The notes: generated by a model not told the origin, from the sequence alone. A DNA stretch of 41,587 nucleotides from Myxococcota bacterium (GCA_022447545.1 JAKVBI010000023.1:1-41587); one strand, 5' to 3'; counted from the stretch's first letter, positions 27,702-36,713 are shown. Numbers and translations: made by a program.

Positions 27702-28970
27702 ATGAACACAACGTCGCCCCCGCACACGCCGATTTCACTCGGCGACATCGATCTCACACAGCCCGAGTCGTACAGAGGCGGCTTCCCCCACGATGTGTTC
27801 TCCACCTTGCGTCGCGAAGCTCCCATCTGGTGGCATCCTGCCGTACCGAAATGTGTCGAAGTCGACAGCAGGGGGTTTTGGGTGCTCTCCAAACACGAGG
27901 ACATCCAGATGGCTAGCCGAAACCCGGATATTTTCAGCGCCAAGGACGGGCCAACCCTGCGCGGAGAGAGTCCATCCGGGACGCCGATGCTGACGAACAT
28001 GGATGGGGCCAGCCACATCCGTCAGCGTCAGCTCATCAGCGCTGGGTTCACGCCCCGGATGATCGGAAAACTAGAGGAACAAGCACGCGGTTGGGCTATC
28101 TCCATCGTCGAGGATGCTCTCGAACGCGAGACCTGCAACTTCGTGGACGACGTCGCCTACCAGCTCCCCATGCACATGATCGCCGACATCGTCGGTATCC
28201 CCAAGGAGGACCGCGCGCGAATCTTCCAGATCGCCAACGACTTCATGCAATGCACCGACCCCGAGCACCCGGTCCCCGTCGAGGAACACGGTGCACTGGT
28301 GGTCGAGATGTACCGTAGTGGCCAGAAGCTCAGTGCGGCAAAACGAGCACGGGCCGAGGACGATGTCTGGTCGATTCTGACCTCAGCCGAGATCAAGAGC
28401 GAAGACGGCACACTTTCGGGACTCAGCGATCTCGAACTCGACGGCTTCTTCGTGCTCCTGACCGTCGCCGGCAGCGAGACGACCCGCAATGCGATCTCCC
28501 TGGGTCTCCTGGCACTACTCGAAAATCCCGGCCAGCTGGAGGCCCTGCGGAGTGACCCCAGCCTGCTGAAAACCGCCACCGAAGAGATCATCCGTTTCAC
28601 CTCGCCCGTTTCCTACTTTCGGCGCACGGTGATGCGTGACACAGAAATCCGGGGCGTCCCCATGGCGGCCGGCGACCGCGTGAGCTTGTGGTACCCATCG
28701 GGCAACCGCGATGAGGATGCCTTCGAAGACCCCTTCCAATTCGATGTCACGCGTCAGCGCAACGAACAGGTCTCCTTTGGAGGTGGAGGGCCCCATTTTT
28801 GTATGGGCGCACACCTTGCACGGCGTGAGATCATGATCATGTTCGAAGAGTTGTTGGCTCGAGTGGCGGAATTCGAGATTCTGGCAGCTCCCCGCTACGG
28901 CGTTCAGGGAATCGGCAACCCCGTTGCAGTTTCCCTCAACGACCTCCCACTGCGCTTGAAGGCTCGCTAA
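27702..28970 (+). CDS. Cytochrome P450 2 (CYP124/125-like heme loop)
   Basis: P450 of 422 residues, ATG 27702 with AGAGG eight bases upstream. The heme loop is SFGGGGPHFCMG with axial Cys367. The Phe is eight residues before the Cys, one more than usual, as I recall for CYP124, CYP125 and relatives that oxidise the terminal methyl of isoprenoid or sterol side chains. The I-helix reads LTVAGSETTRN and ExxR is EEIIRFT. The N-terminal GDIDLTQPESYRGG also recalls that group. The assignment to terminal hydroxylation is inference. No redox partner is adjacent. It is probably co-transcribed with the alpha/beta hydrolase. Confidence 0.94.
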   Translation: MNTTSPPHTPISLGDIDLTQPESYRGGFPHDVFSTLRREAPIWWHPAVPKCVEVDSRGFWVLSKHEDIQMASRNPDIFSAKDGPTLRGESPSGTPMLTNMDGASHIRQRQLISAGFTPRMIGKLEEQARGWAISIVEDALERETCNFVDDVAYQLPMHMIADIVGIPKEDRARIFQIANDFMQCTDPEHPVPVEEHGALVVEMYRSGQKLSAAKRARAEDDVWSILTSAEIKSEDGTLSGLSDLELDGFFVLLTVAGSETTRNAISLGLLALLENPGQLEALRSDPSLLKTATEEIIRFTSPVSYFRRTVMRDTEIRGVPMAAGDRVSLWYPSGNRDEDAFEDPFQFDVTRQRNEQVSFGGGGPHFCMGAHLARREIMIMFEELLARVAEFEILAAPRYGVQGIGNPVAVSLNDLPLRLKAR

Positions 28971-28976
28971 CGAGCC
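28961..28976. terminator. Hairpin over the P450 2 stop codon
   Basis: GGCTCG - CTAA - CGAGCC is a perfect 6-bp stem whose loop contains the TAA stop of P450 2. It faces the stop of the convergent DUF3604 gene at 28990. No T-run is present. Confidence 0.35.
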
Positions 28977-28989
28977 AGGGGACTCACAG

Positions 28990-30783
28990 CTAGGCCTCTG
29001 GTTCGTACCAGACAGGGGATGTATAGGCGCGCTCACGGGTCGTCATGCGCGCTCCGGAAACCTGTTCGACTCCCAGACGCTGCTGGTCGTAGTCGTTCCA
29101 TCGTCGCGTTTCGACCTCGAGCACGCGAGCGTAGTAGAAGGCGGGTTCCGTGGCATCGAAGTCGGGGTCGTGCCACCGACTGGTCAATTCAGCCGCTCCG
29201 GCCGAGCGATCACGAGCCAGCACAGCGTCGTAGACGCGCTCGTGCAACTCACCGGACGAATCCCGCCAGCCCTTCACGACCTGGATCCTGTCGAGTTGGG
29301 CACCCATGGGATCCTTGCCGGCAGATATCAGGAAGGTCGGAACACCACCCTCAAACTCCCGGCGCGGCAGATCCCCTCCCATGGGGACTCCCTTCGCGTA
29401 ACCCACACCGACCAAATCACGACTCTCAGCATCTGATTCCTCGAAGCGCCACCCCCCGAAGAAGCGTACGGTCATTCGAGGGCCTGTCGTCGCATAGATC
29501 TCCCTGCGACGGAAAGCGTCAAACAGGGCAGCGCGAGTATTCTCGCTGGCCCAAACCCCCGCGTAACCCGAAGCCGCCTGCTCCCAGTTGAGCGTGTCCT
29601 CTCCTCCCGCGACCCTGGACTCGAAGAAGTTGCCCTGACTTCGGCCGGGACCCGAAACCATCTGGAAGGTCTTGCCCAGATAATTGTCGTCATCTGCGGT
29701 GGCCAGTGAGGTATGGCTATCGGTAGAACCGATCATCCCGAGTTTGTACGGATTGACACCCGTAGCGGCTCCAATGGCCAGCCCGCGTTTGAGCGCTGAG
29801 CGCACGTAATCACCAGGCAAGCCCCGTGGCTCCACCTTCCCAGTACCGGGGATATCGGTCTCGTCCCAGGTCTCGAAATCAGCAAACTCGTCGTCGGGCG
29901 ACAAAAAAGGGTGGGTCTCGCTGTCACCTTTGATCTGAGTCACCTCGGCAACGGGCTCCCAGTGCTGACGCCGCTTCGCATAACTGCGCGTGATGGGATC
30001 CCCTTTGAAATCATCCAGGCCGAACATCCAGCCACGGCTGAGGTTCGAGTTGTGGGGGATCGCCAAAATTCCTCCCCCCGTCTGGGCCTCGTAGCGCTCA
30101 AAGAAGCGCCACAGATCCTCTGGGTCGGAGCTATCCATGCTCGAATAGGGCAACGTCGCGCCTGCCTTATCGGCTCCATCGCGGTAGACCACCACGCGGT
30201 GAAGATTGTGTCCGTCCGGCATGGAACTCCACTCGTAGCCGATGATCGCGCTGAAGACCCCCGGCTCGTTCATGCGCTCGGAAATCTCCAAACTCCGAGC
30301 CCAGGCGGTCTTACGGAGTTCGGGATCCGCTGCCATTTGGGGATCACCGAGCAGTTGACTCAATTCGATGATTTCAGTCGAATCGAGGCTCCCCTTTTCC
30401 TCGAAGAAACGGGCTACACGCCCAGCAGCCGCGTAGCGCATGACCTCGGGATCTCTCGAACGAATCATGGGAAGGAAGCCGAGGAGCTCAGCATGATCGG
30501 CCACCACGAGGAAGTCGAGAGGACGAGCGAGACGCACCTTTTGTCCGGCGCCGACATCGAGGACCTCGCCCCTGGCGAAGCGATAAGCGGACTCTGGGGT
30601 CAGCTCGGTGTTGCCGAACATATTCGCATCCAGCGAGAACGAGGAGTGGACATGGGTATCTCCCCAATACACATGAGTGGGGTGTTGTGTCTCCTCTGCC
30701 TCAGCCCGAGACCCTCCAAAGTGCACGACCGAAAAGAGCCAGCACGCAATTCCAACGGCTCCAATAGCTCTCGACTTCCGCAT
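28990..30783 (-). CDS. Exported DUF3604 protein, cysteine-free paralog
   Basis: A 597-residue DUF3604 protein. ATG 30783 has GGAGGAC just upstream and begins a Sec signal peptide ending SRAEAEE; the longer open frame to 31188 is antisense to the next gene. Metal-site motifs match the first copy: YWGDTHVHSSFSLD, VVADHAE, AIPHNSN, GSTDSHTSL, and late MTVRFFGGW and RVYD segments. The mature protein has no cysteine, in contrast to 18 in the 19544 paralog. It is last in a minus-strand run SDR 3, Ddn-like reductase, DUF3604 with short gaps. Biochemical activity unknown. Confidence 0.88.
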   Translation of the reverse strand: MRKSRAIGAVGIACWLFSVVHFGGSRAEAEETQHPTHVYWGDTHVHSSFSLDANMFGNTELTPESAYRFARGEVLDVGAGQKVRLARPLDFLVVADHAELLGFLPMIRSRDPEVMRYAAAGRVARFFEEKGSLDSTEIIELSQLLGDPQMAADPELRKTAWARSLEISERMNEPGVFSAIIGYEWSSMPDGHNLHRVVVYRDGADKAGATLPYSSMDSSDPEDLWRFFERYEAQTGGGILAIPHNSNLSRGWMFGLDDFKGDPITRSYAKRRQHWEPVAEVTQIKGDSETHPFLSPDDEFADFETWDETDIPGTGKVEPRGLPGDYVRSALKRGLAIGAATGVNPYKLGMIGSTDSHTSLATADDDNYLGKTFQMVSGPGRSQGNFFESRVAGGEDTLNWEQAASGYAGVWASENTRAALFDAFRRREIYATTGPRMTVRFFGGWRFEESDAESRDLVGVGYAKGVPMGGDLPRREFEGGVPTFLISAGKDPMGAQLDRIQVVKGWRDSSGELHERVYDAVLARDRSAGAAELTSRWHDPDFDATEPAFYYARVLEVETRRWNDYDQQRLGVEQVSGARMTTRERAYTSPVWYEPEA

Positions 30784-30824
30784 GCATTCGTCCTCCACTC
30801 CTCGACCCCCTGACGTTCGGAGAC

Positions 30825-31280
30825 CTAGACGCGCTCGAGCACCACCACGGGAATCTCTCGCTCGGTTTTCTCTTGATAGCCCGTGTAAGCGGCCCAGACG
30901 CCGACCATCATGTCCCACAACCGGTTTCGCTCCTCCCCTTGGGCCACCCGCGCCTTCGCTCGATAGCAATCCGCCTCGACCTGCACGTCGACTTCGGGGT
31001 TGTCGACGAGGTTCAGGTACCAGACTGGATGCGTCGGAGCGCCACCCTTCGACGCTACGACCACCACTCCGGCTTCGCACGTGCCGTAGATGAGAGGCAA
31101 CAGGCGCTTCTTGCCGGTCTTGCGCCCAAGGGTCGTCAGCAACAAACAAGGCACGGGGCCCGGTCCGCCGACGACAGTCGAGTCCCACATGTGGCCGACT
31201 TTACCGTCGGTCTCGAGATAACTTCGGGCGTGCTGCTGAAGCCACTCGGGCATCTCGTCGAGCAGGGTTTCATCGATCAT
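30825..31280 (-). CDS. Ddn-like deazaflavin (F420)-dependent oxidoreductase
   Basis: A 151-residue split-barrel protein of the nitroreductase/Ddn family known from mycobacteria and actinobacteria. Motifs are LLTTLGRKTGKKR, PLIY, and SKGGAPTHPVWYLNLVDNP, then VWAAYTGYQEKTEREIPVVVLER. Members use F420H2 or related flavins to reduce unsaturated or aromatic compounds. ATG 31280 has a strong GAGGAGG. It sits between SDR 3 and the DUF3604 gene, suggesting a reduction step in the same pathway. F420 use should be reflected by F420 biosynthesis genes elsewhere in the genome. Confidence 0.88.
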   Translation of the reverse strand: MIDETLLDEMPEWLQQHARSYLETDGKVGHMWDSTVVGGPGPVPCLLLTTLGRKTGKKRLLPLIYGTCEAGVVVVASKGGAPTHPVWYLNLVDNPEVDVQVEADCYRAKARVAQGEERNRLWDMMVGVWAAYTGYQEKTEREIPVVVLERV

Positions 31281-31335
31281 TGGATCCTCCTCAGAAAGCA
31301 TCCTCGAAAAACCAGCGAGTGCAGAGTACGCGGAC

Positions 31336-32238
31336 CTACACGTTCCTCTCGCGCCAATCGAGGATGGCAGTGGGCGACCATCGTGCGTTCATGGGAAGGC
31401 TCGAGCTCCATTCCTCGTGCAGACCGCGCGCGCGCACAAATTCCTGCGCCATGAAGTGAGCCCCATTGTACTGACGGGCCTCGGTTTCCGTGACCAGCCA
31501 TCGAACACACTTCGCGGGCACGGCAAGCGGACAGAAGATATCCACGGGATACCCCAAGCTATCTCCGTGCTTCTCTCCCCGCTCCGTCAGAACCGGCCCG
31601 GGATCCACGTCGAAAGCGAGGATTCCATCAGCGCCGTGCTCGACTGCGATCCCGTCGGCCAACTTTCCGAGAGCCGCCTTGGAGCAGTTGTAGGAGACGC
31701 CCGCCCCACCTGCGCCCGGGGGCCCCCCCTGTCGCTGATAGTTGTGACGGGTCGACAAATTGACGATACAGCCCGACCGACGCTCCAACATTCCGGGCAG
31801 AAAAGCCAGGACGAGAGCCACGGGGGCCAGAAAATTCGCCTGTGCCTTGCGTTCCCACTCCACGAGCGGTGTGTCCTTGACCCACGCGTTGGTGTATCGA
31901 CCCATTTCGTACATGGCATTGTTGACCAGCACATCGACATGACCCCAGGCGCCGAGGATCTCTTTCGCCGCACGGTCGACCGAAACCGGGTCGAGCAAGT
32001 CCATCGGAACTGGTAGAGCCACGCGACCTCGAGCCTCGATCAACCCGGCCGTCGTCTCGAGACTGCCGGGAAGAGGACTCGGGCTGCCATCGGCCTCTTC
32101 TTCCATGCCCTCGCCTTCCCGAGCGGTTCGGCCCGTGATGGCCACATCGAAACCCGCATCAGCCAATTCCTCCGCAATCCCCTTGCCGATTCCTCGGGTA
32201 GCTCCGGTGACGATTGCCTTGGGTGCTGCCTCGGACAT
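31336..32238 (-). CDS. SDR-family oxidoreductase 3
   Basis: SDR of 300 residues from ATG 32238 (GAGAG at eight bases; the open frame to 32322 has no better start). The cofactor loop is TGATRGIG, the NNA motif VLVNNAM, the catalytic Ser is in NLSTRH, and Tyr-Lys in YNCSKAAL. A G/P-rich insertion (RQGGPPGAGGAG) lies between Ser and Tyr, and an acidic insertion follows the cofactor strand (EEEADGSPSP). It is divergent from the acyl-CoA ligase and first in a minus-strand run of three genes. Substrate unknown. Confidence 0.9.
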   Translation of the reverse strand: MSEAAPKAIVTGATRGIGKGIAEELADAGFDVAITGRTAREGEGMEEEADGSPSPLPGSLETTAGLIEARGRVALPVPMDLLDPVSVDRAAKEILGAWGHVDVLVNNAMYEMGRYTNAWVKDTPLVEWERKAQANFLAPVALVLAFLPGMLERRSGCIVNLSTRHNYQRQGGPPGAGGAGVSYNCSKAALGKLADGIAVEHGADGILAFDVDPGPVLTERGEKHGDSLGYPVDIFCPLAVPAKCVRWLVTETEARQYNGAHFMAQEFVRARGLHEEWSSSLPMNARWSPTAILDWRERNV

Positions 32239-32408
32239 ATTCGCTCTCTCGCTTCGCAATGGGCCTGCGCCATACAGGACGGGGGTCGAATGAAACAGGA
32301 TCCGATTCTGCTCACCGCACATTGTGCACGTGTCCAGCAGATCTTGTCAGCCGCTTCGAACCAATGAGTTCGCTTCTATCAAACGACCCCTCCGTACCCC
32401 CTGCTAAG

Positions 32409-34112
32409 ATGCCCTCCATGAGCCAGCCCACTGTATTGACCTGGGACCAAGCAAACGAAGCCCTACTCGGACCTGGGGGGCCCTTCGAAACCGAAGAGGC
32501 CACGGTCCTCGGTGAGAACCTCAAGGTCTACAAGAACCGGCCCCGATCCCTTCGCGAAGTCATGGAGAACAGCCGTGTCCACGGCGACGCCGAGTACACG
32601 GTCTTCATCACAGAGGACGGTGAGCGACGCCCCTTCACCTTTGCAAGCCTCGAGCGCACGGCGGCATCCATCGCAGCGGGACTGCGGGATCGATTCGGAG
32701 TGGGTCCCGGGGACCGGGTAGCGATCCTGGCCGCCAACTGCCCCGAGTGGGTCGCCACCTTCTGGGCCTGCGCATCCATGGGTGCGGTCGTGGTGGCCTG
32801 CAACGGCTGGTGGACCCGCGACGAAATCGAATACGCGCTCGACCTCACCGAGCCGAAGCTTCTGATCGCCGACCGCAGGCGCATGGATCGGCTCGGCGAC
32901 GGAAACTCCCGAGTCCCTTCGCTGGTCATCGAAGACGACTTCGCCGAGACACTCTGGAACCACGCACCCGGCTCATCCCTGCCCGAGGGTCCCATCGAAG
33001 AGGATGCACCGGTCACTCTGCTGTTCACCAGCGGCACGACCGGGCGTCCCAAAGCCGCCGTCATCTCCCATCGCAGCATGATCGCCTTCTACATGACCAG
33101 CTTTTTTCTGGGCGCACGCGACAGTATGTCCTCGCCCGCCAAGCCCAAGCGAGAACGGCCGTTCGTTCGCCTCTCGGTGTTTCCGCTTTTCCACGTCTCG
33201 GGCATGCAGGGTTCGACGGTCACCTCCATGGCGTCGGGTATGAAAACCGTCTGGCCCATGGGGCGCTTCGACGCCGAAAAAGTGATCGCGTTGACGCCGA
33301 AGGAGGGAATCACCGCGTGGACCGGGGCATCGACCCATTTATTCCGACTGCTTGAACATCCAAGTCTGGATAATTTCGATGTCACAATGATCGAGTCACT
33401 GGGTGTCGGAGGCTCGGCGAGCACCCCCGAGTTGATCCGAGCAACAGAAGCGAAATTCCCACACACTGAGAACACGTTCTCTTCGGGCTATGGATCCACC
33501 GAAAGTGGGGCACTGATCAGCTTCGCCAACACCGCCATGCTCAAGACCGCCGCCGACTGCGTGGGGCCGCCTCTTCCCACCGTGGAAGTCCGCATCCTCG
33601 ACGAAGATGGACGAGATCTCCCCGATGGCGAGGACGGAAACATCTGGTTCCGGAGCCCCCTGGCCATGAATGGCTACTGGAACAATGACGAAGCCAATGC
33701 CGAGAACATCAAACCAGGCCGCTGGATCAAGACAGGCGATTTTGGGCGCATGCAGGATGGCTTCCTTTACCTGGCAGCGCGAAAGCGCGACCTGATCCTG
33801 AGGGGCGGGGAGAACGTCTATCCCATCGAGATCGAGAACCGCCTCGAGGCCCACCCGAACATCGCCGAGGCTGCTGTCCACGGCGTCGACCACCGGACCC
33901 TCGGCCAGGAAGTCAAAGCCGTAGTGGTCCCCAGGCCGGGAGCAGAACTCGACCCCGAAGCAATCCGCACGTTCTGCGCCGAGACCCTCGCCTACTACAA
34001 GGTCCCTGCCATCGTCGAAGTCCGAAGCACTCCCCTACCCCGCAACGCTACGGGCAAGGTGATGAAGCACGTACTCACGGGAGATGCCGAAAGCAGCATG
34101 GTGGAGGAATAG
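32409..34112 (+). CDS. AMP-dependent acyl-CoA synthetase/ligase
   Basis: ANL-superfamily enzyme of about 567 residues that activates a carboxylic acid as acyl-AMP and then CoA thioester. Motifs are TLLFTSGTTGRPKAAVIS (P-loop A3), YGSTESGA (A5), WIKTGDFGRMQDGFLY (A7/A8), RKRDLILRGGENVYPIEIE and the A10 lysine in PRNATGKVMKH. The start is unclear: ATG 32409, 32418 and 32364 are all in frame and none has a good ribosome binding site; residues before the MSQPT segment look non-conserved. It is the probable entry point of the substrate acid into CoA-bound degradation. It converges with SDR 4. Confidence 0.93.
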   Translation: MPSMSQPTVLTWDQANEALLGPGGPFETEEATVLGENLKVYKNRPRSLREVMENSRVHGDAEYTVFITEDGERRPFTFASLERTAASIAAGLRDRFGVGPGDRVAILAANCPEWVATFWACASMGAVVVACNGWWTRDEIEYALDLTEPKLLIADRRRMDRLGDGNSRVPSLVIEDDFAETLWNHAPGSSLPEGPIEEDAPVTLLFTSGTTGRPKAAVISHRSMIAFYMTSFFLGARDSMSSPAKPKRERPFVRLSVFPLFHVSGMQGSTVTSMASGMKTVWPMGRFDAEKVIALTPKEGITAWTGASTHLFRLLEHPSLDNFDVTMIESLGVGGSASTPELIRATEAKFPHTENTFSSGYGSTESGALISFANTAMLKTAADCVGPPLPTVEVRILDEDGRDLPDGEDGNIWFRSPLAMNGYWNNDEANAENIKPGRWIKTGDFGRMQDGFLYLAARKRDLILRGGENVYPIEIENRLEAHPNIAEAAVHGVDHRTLGQEVKAVVVPRPGAELDPEAIRTFCAETLAYYKVPAIVEVRSTPLPRNATGKVMKHVLTGDAESSMVEE

Positions 34113-34133
34113 ACCTCCGCAGCGGTGAAGGTC
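34112..34133. terminator. Composite inverted repeat between ligase and SDR 4 stops
   Basis: GACCT (34112-34116) and AGGTC (34129-34133) pair around a CCGCAGCGG core, spanning the two convergent stop codons. The stem is short and not uniformly paired, so support is weak. Confidence 0.2.
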
Positions 34134-34998
34134 AGGCGGAATCGTCGGATTCCAGATCGGCGCGCAGCGTCCTCGCAGGCGCGGGGGTTCCCGCCTCGAT
34201 GTCCGCGGCACGCTGACGCACGGAAGCAAGAGTGGCGTCGCTGGTAAACAGATAGAGTCGCCCAGCCTCCAGCCCCTCGAAGGCCAACTGTGCTGCCTGG
34301 GCTGGATCGATACCTCGATGTCCCTGGAGCATCGCCTCGGCGGCCTGCTCGTCCGAGTTCTTGGGAATCTCGTCCTGCAGCCCATCGGGCCGATTTCTAT
34401 TGGAGGCCCGCAGTCCGGTATCCACCACGTCCGGCAGGAACACCGAGACCCCTATCGAACTGCCCGAATTCCGAAGATCATGATAGAGACTCTCCGAAAG
34501 AGAAAGAACTCCGTGCTTGGTCACTTTATAGACCGCCAGCCCCGGGCCTGCGATCACACCCGCGGCCGAGCACGTGTTGAGAACGTGCGAGTCGACCGAT
34601 TGCTCGAGCATCCGGGGAAGGAAGGCCTGCACCCCGTGAATGACACCCCACAGGTTCACTCCCATGAGCCACTCCCAATCTCCCCGCGAATAGTTCCAGA
34701 TCGGACGTGTCACCGTGACATTCACACCCGCGTTGTTGCACAACAGACCGACAGCACCAAACTTGTCGAACACCCGGTCCGCCAGAGCCTCGACCTTTTC
34801 GAAGCGCGTTACATCCGTCTCGATTCCCAGCGCTTCAGTCCCCTGCGCTTTGAGTTCGTTGACAGCAGTCTCAAGGGCCGGCCCTTCGACATCTGCAATC
34901 ACGACCTTCATGCCCCGGTTCGCTGCCTGTTGCGCCAGCCCGAAGCCGATGCCACTGGCACCCCCAGTGATCACAGCCACCTTGCCCTCGAAATTCAT
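34132..34998 (-). CDS. SDR-family oxidoreductase 4
   Basis: Classical SDR of 288 residues, ATG 34998 after a strong AAGGAGAA. Motifs are TGGASGIGFG, LLCNNAGV, Ser in NTCSAAG, and Tyr-Lys in YKVTKHG. Its layout closely follows SDR 2 (24937-25767), including the LEAG-type C-terminal extension, and the two look like paralogs that recruited different steps. It is downstream of the exported metallo-hydrolase on the same strand (63-base gap), with which it may form an operon. Confidence 0.92.
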   Translation of the reverse strand: MNFEGKVAVITGGASGIGFGLAQQAANRGMKVVIADVEGPALETAVNELKAQGTEALGIETDVTRFEKVEALADRVFDKFGAVGLLCNNAGVNVTVTRPIWNYSRGDWEWLMGVNLWGVIHGVQAFLPRMLEQSVDSHVLNTCSAAGVIAGPGLAVYKVTKHGVLSLSESLYHDLRNSGSSIGVSVFLPDVVDTGLRASNRNRPDGLQDEIPKNSDEQAAEAMLQGHRGIDPAQAAQLAFEGLEAGRLYLFTSDATLASVRQRAADIEAGTPAPARTLRADLESDDSA

Positions 34999-35061
34999 TG
35001 GATTCTCCTTCTGATTGACAGCCTCGAACGTCCGACTCCGCGAACCGCGGCACCGAGTCGC

Positions 35062-36546
35062 CTATGAGCCCGGCTCGATCGACTCTCCCAAGGCCGCGCG
35101 AACCTCACCAAGACGCGCATCGAGCCAGGACACTTCGTAGAAATTGCGGTGACCCGCGAGAGCTCGCTCACGCAAAATCTCCAGGGCACGTCGTTTGAGG
35201 CGAAGGACCTGGTGCGATCCTGGCGACACCGACTCTGCAACCTCCACCAGGTGTAACGCCTCCACCGCCCTTCCCGCCTCCAGTTTGGCCTGGGCTCTCG
35301 TGAGAATGGGCTCGATACCACCCGCCGCCTCCACCAGATCCGGATACACGTCGCGCACGGGCACCGGATAGAGACCGGTGGTCGACTCGAAGTCGAACCA
35401 GCCCGTATAGGTCTCCCACAGTCCCCGCAAAGACCAGGCCACCGTGCCGTAGCCCTGGCTGAGTGCGAGTTCCGGGGGCAGATTCACCTCGCTCATGAGT
35501 TCGGGCAGGCTCTTCCCGGCATTCATGCCGGCCACCGTCTGATCGTGAACGAACTTGACCGCGTCGCGCTGACGCATCAAGGCCTCCCGGATGAAGTTTT
35601 CGTCGCGAATCACATCGAAGTGTCCGTGAGCGATGACAGCAGGCTCGAGTTTCAATGCTCGATCCACCGAGCGCACATACGGCAGGAACTCCCGGTAGCG
35701 TTCTCCGCGCACTGAATAGAGGTTTGGAAACGCCGGAAAATGGGGCCCGGTCAGATCTCCCGTGAACAAAATGCGTTGGTCGGGCAGCCAGACCGTCAGT
35801 CCATCAGGTCCCTCACCTCCCGGCATGGGAAGAACCTCCAGGCTGCGATCGCCGAACTCCAGGGTCAAGGGCTCATCGTCATCGATGAGAATATCGGGTT
35901 CGATCCCACCATAGGTGAAGAGTGGGTCGACTTCTCTCATCGCTTCACCCGCCGCCACGAGATTGGGCATAGCCATCCTCCCCCTTCTCGCGAAATACGG
36001 TGCCAATTCCTCCAAATTGTGCTGCATCGCAGGAAAAGCTTCGTGGGCGATCACCTTGGCATTCGGATGTCTGGACAGCCAGAGCTTCGCCCCCCCGATG
36101 TGGTCGACATGAGCATGGGTCAGGACAATGAACTTCAGTGGTCCCTTCATGACGCTTTCGAGAAGTTCTAAAGACCGGGCAGCCTGGTGGGGAAGACTCG
36201 TGTCGATCAGCACGTTGCCCCCGGGCATCTCCACGAGATACGCGTTGGTCACGCCGGTGGTCCGCCAGACGCCGTCGTCCACCTGCTCCAACGCAACGGG
36301 AGTCTTGCCGAAATCCCAGGCCCGCTCAGTCACTTCGTCCAGTGCGCGTGTCGTCTCTGCGTGGGAAGGCGGAACCCACGAGGGCGCGACGCCTATGACT
36401 TGAACCCAAAATGCAACGAGCGCCCAACCCAGGGTTCCAACGCGGAGGCGATTCTTCGCTTCCAGGTGGTTCCCTCGGAAGCGCTGACAGCGTCCTCCAC
36501 CCAAGAGGCCCCATACCCGCGCCGTCTGAAGCCGAGATTCCGTCAC
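35062..36546 (-). CDS. Exported metallo-beta-lactamase-fold hydrolase, alkylsulfatase-like
   Basis: About 494 residues. The MBL metal site is THAHVDHIGG, with a later Asp in FTGDL and His in AHGHFD. The segment normally reading PGHTPG is PGGEGPDG, as if a Glu replaces the usual His. After the core, GYGTVAWSLRGLWETYTGWFD plus LYPVP match the alkylsulfatase dimerisation domain; no C-terminal SCP2-like domain is present. An export signal (LGWALVAFWVQVIGV, then SHAET) lies after a basic stretch. Start chosen: GTG 36546 with GGAGGGG seven bases away; the signal peptide n-region is then long. Likely hydrolyses a sulfate or other ester outside the cytoplasm. Confidence 0.82.
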   Translation of the reverse strand: MTESRLQTARVWGLLGGGRCQRFRGNHLEAKNRLRVGTLGWALVAFWVQVIGVAPSWVPPSHAETTRALDEVTERAWDFGKTPVALEQVDDGVWRTTGVTNAYLVEMPGGNVLIDTSLPHQAARSLELLESVMKGPLKFIVLTHAHVDHIGGAKLWLSRHPNAKVIAHEAFPAMQHNLEELAPYFARRGRMAMPNLVAAGEAMREVDPLFTYGGIEPDILIDDDEPLTLEFGDRSLEVLPMPGGEGPDGLTVWLPDQRILFTGDLTGPHFPAFPNLYSVRGERYREFLPYVRSVDRALKLEPAVIAHGHFDVIRDENFIREALMRQRDAVKFVHDQTVAGMNAGKSLPELMSEVNLPPELALSQGYGTVAWSLRGLWETYTGWFDFESTTGLYPVPVRDVYPDLVEAAGGIEPILTRAQAKLEAGRAVEALHLVEVAESVSPGSHQVLRLKRRALEILRERALAGHRNFYEVSWLDARLGEVRAALGESIEPGS

Positions 36547-36713
36547 AGCCACCCCTCCAAAACGGCGCAGAGCCAAAAAGCGACGCCGAGGAGCGCCCAG
36601 TCTGGCAGTGGCCGGGGGCTGCGCGCAAGCAGGACCTGTCACGCCCCCGGAGCCGGAACGCTAGAGAACCGAAATCCGTGCGAGATGCGTATGATGAGGT
36701 CAGGAGAAAGTAC

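Noticed and set aside
30784-31188. N-terminal extension of the second DUF3604 protein
   Set aside because: It is Arg/Gly-rich, overlaps the Ddn-like gene out of frame on the same strand, and the signal peptide with GGAGG begins at 30783.
36411-36713. Upstream extension of the CoA-transferase
   Set aside because: Antisense to the exported hydrolase; the family N-terminus starts at ATG 36714, which has AGGAGA.
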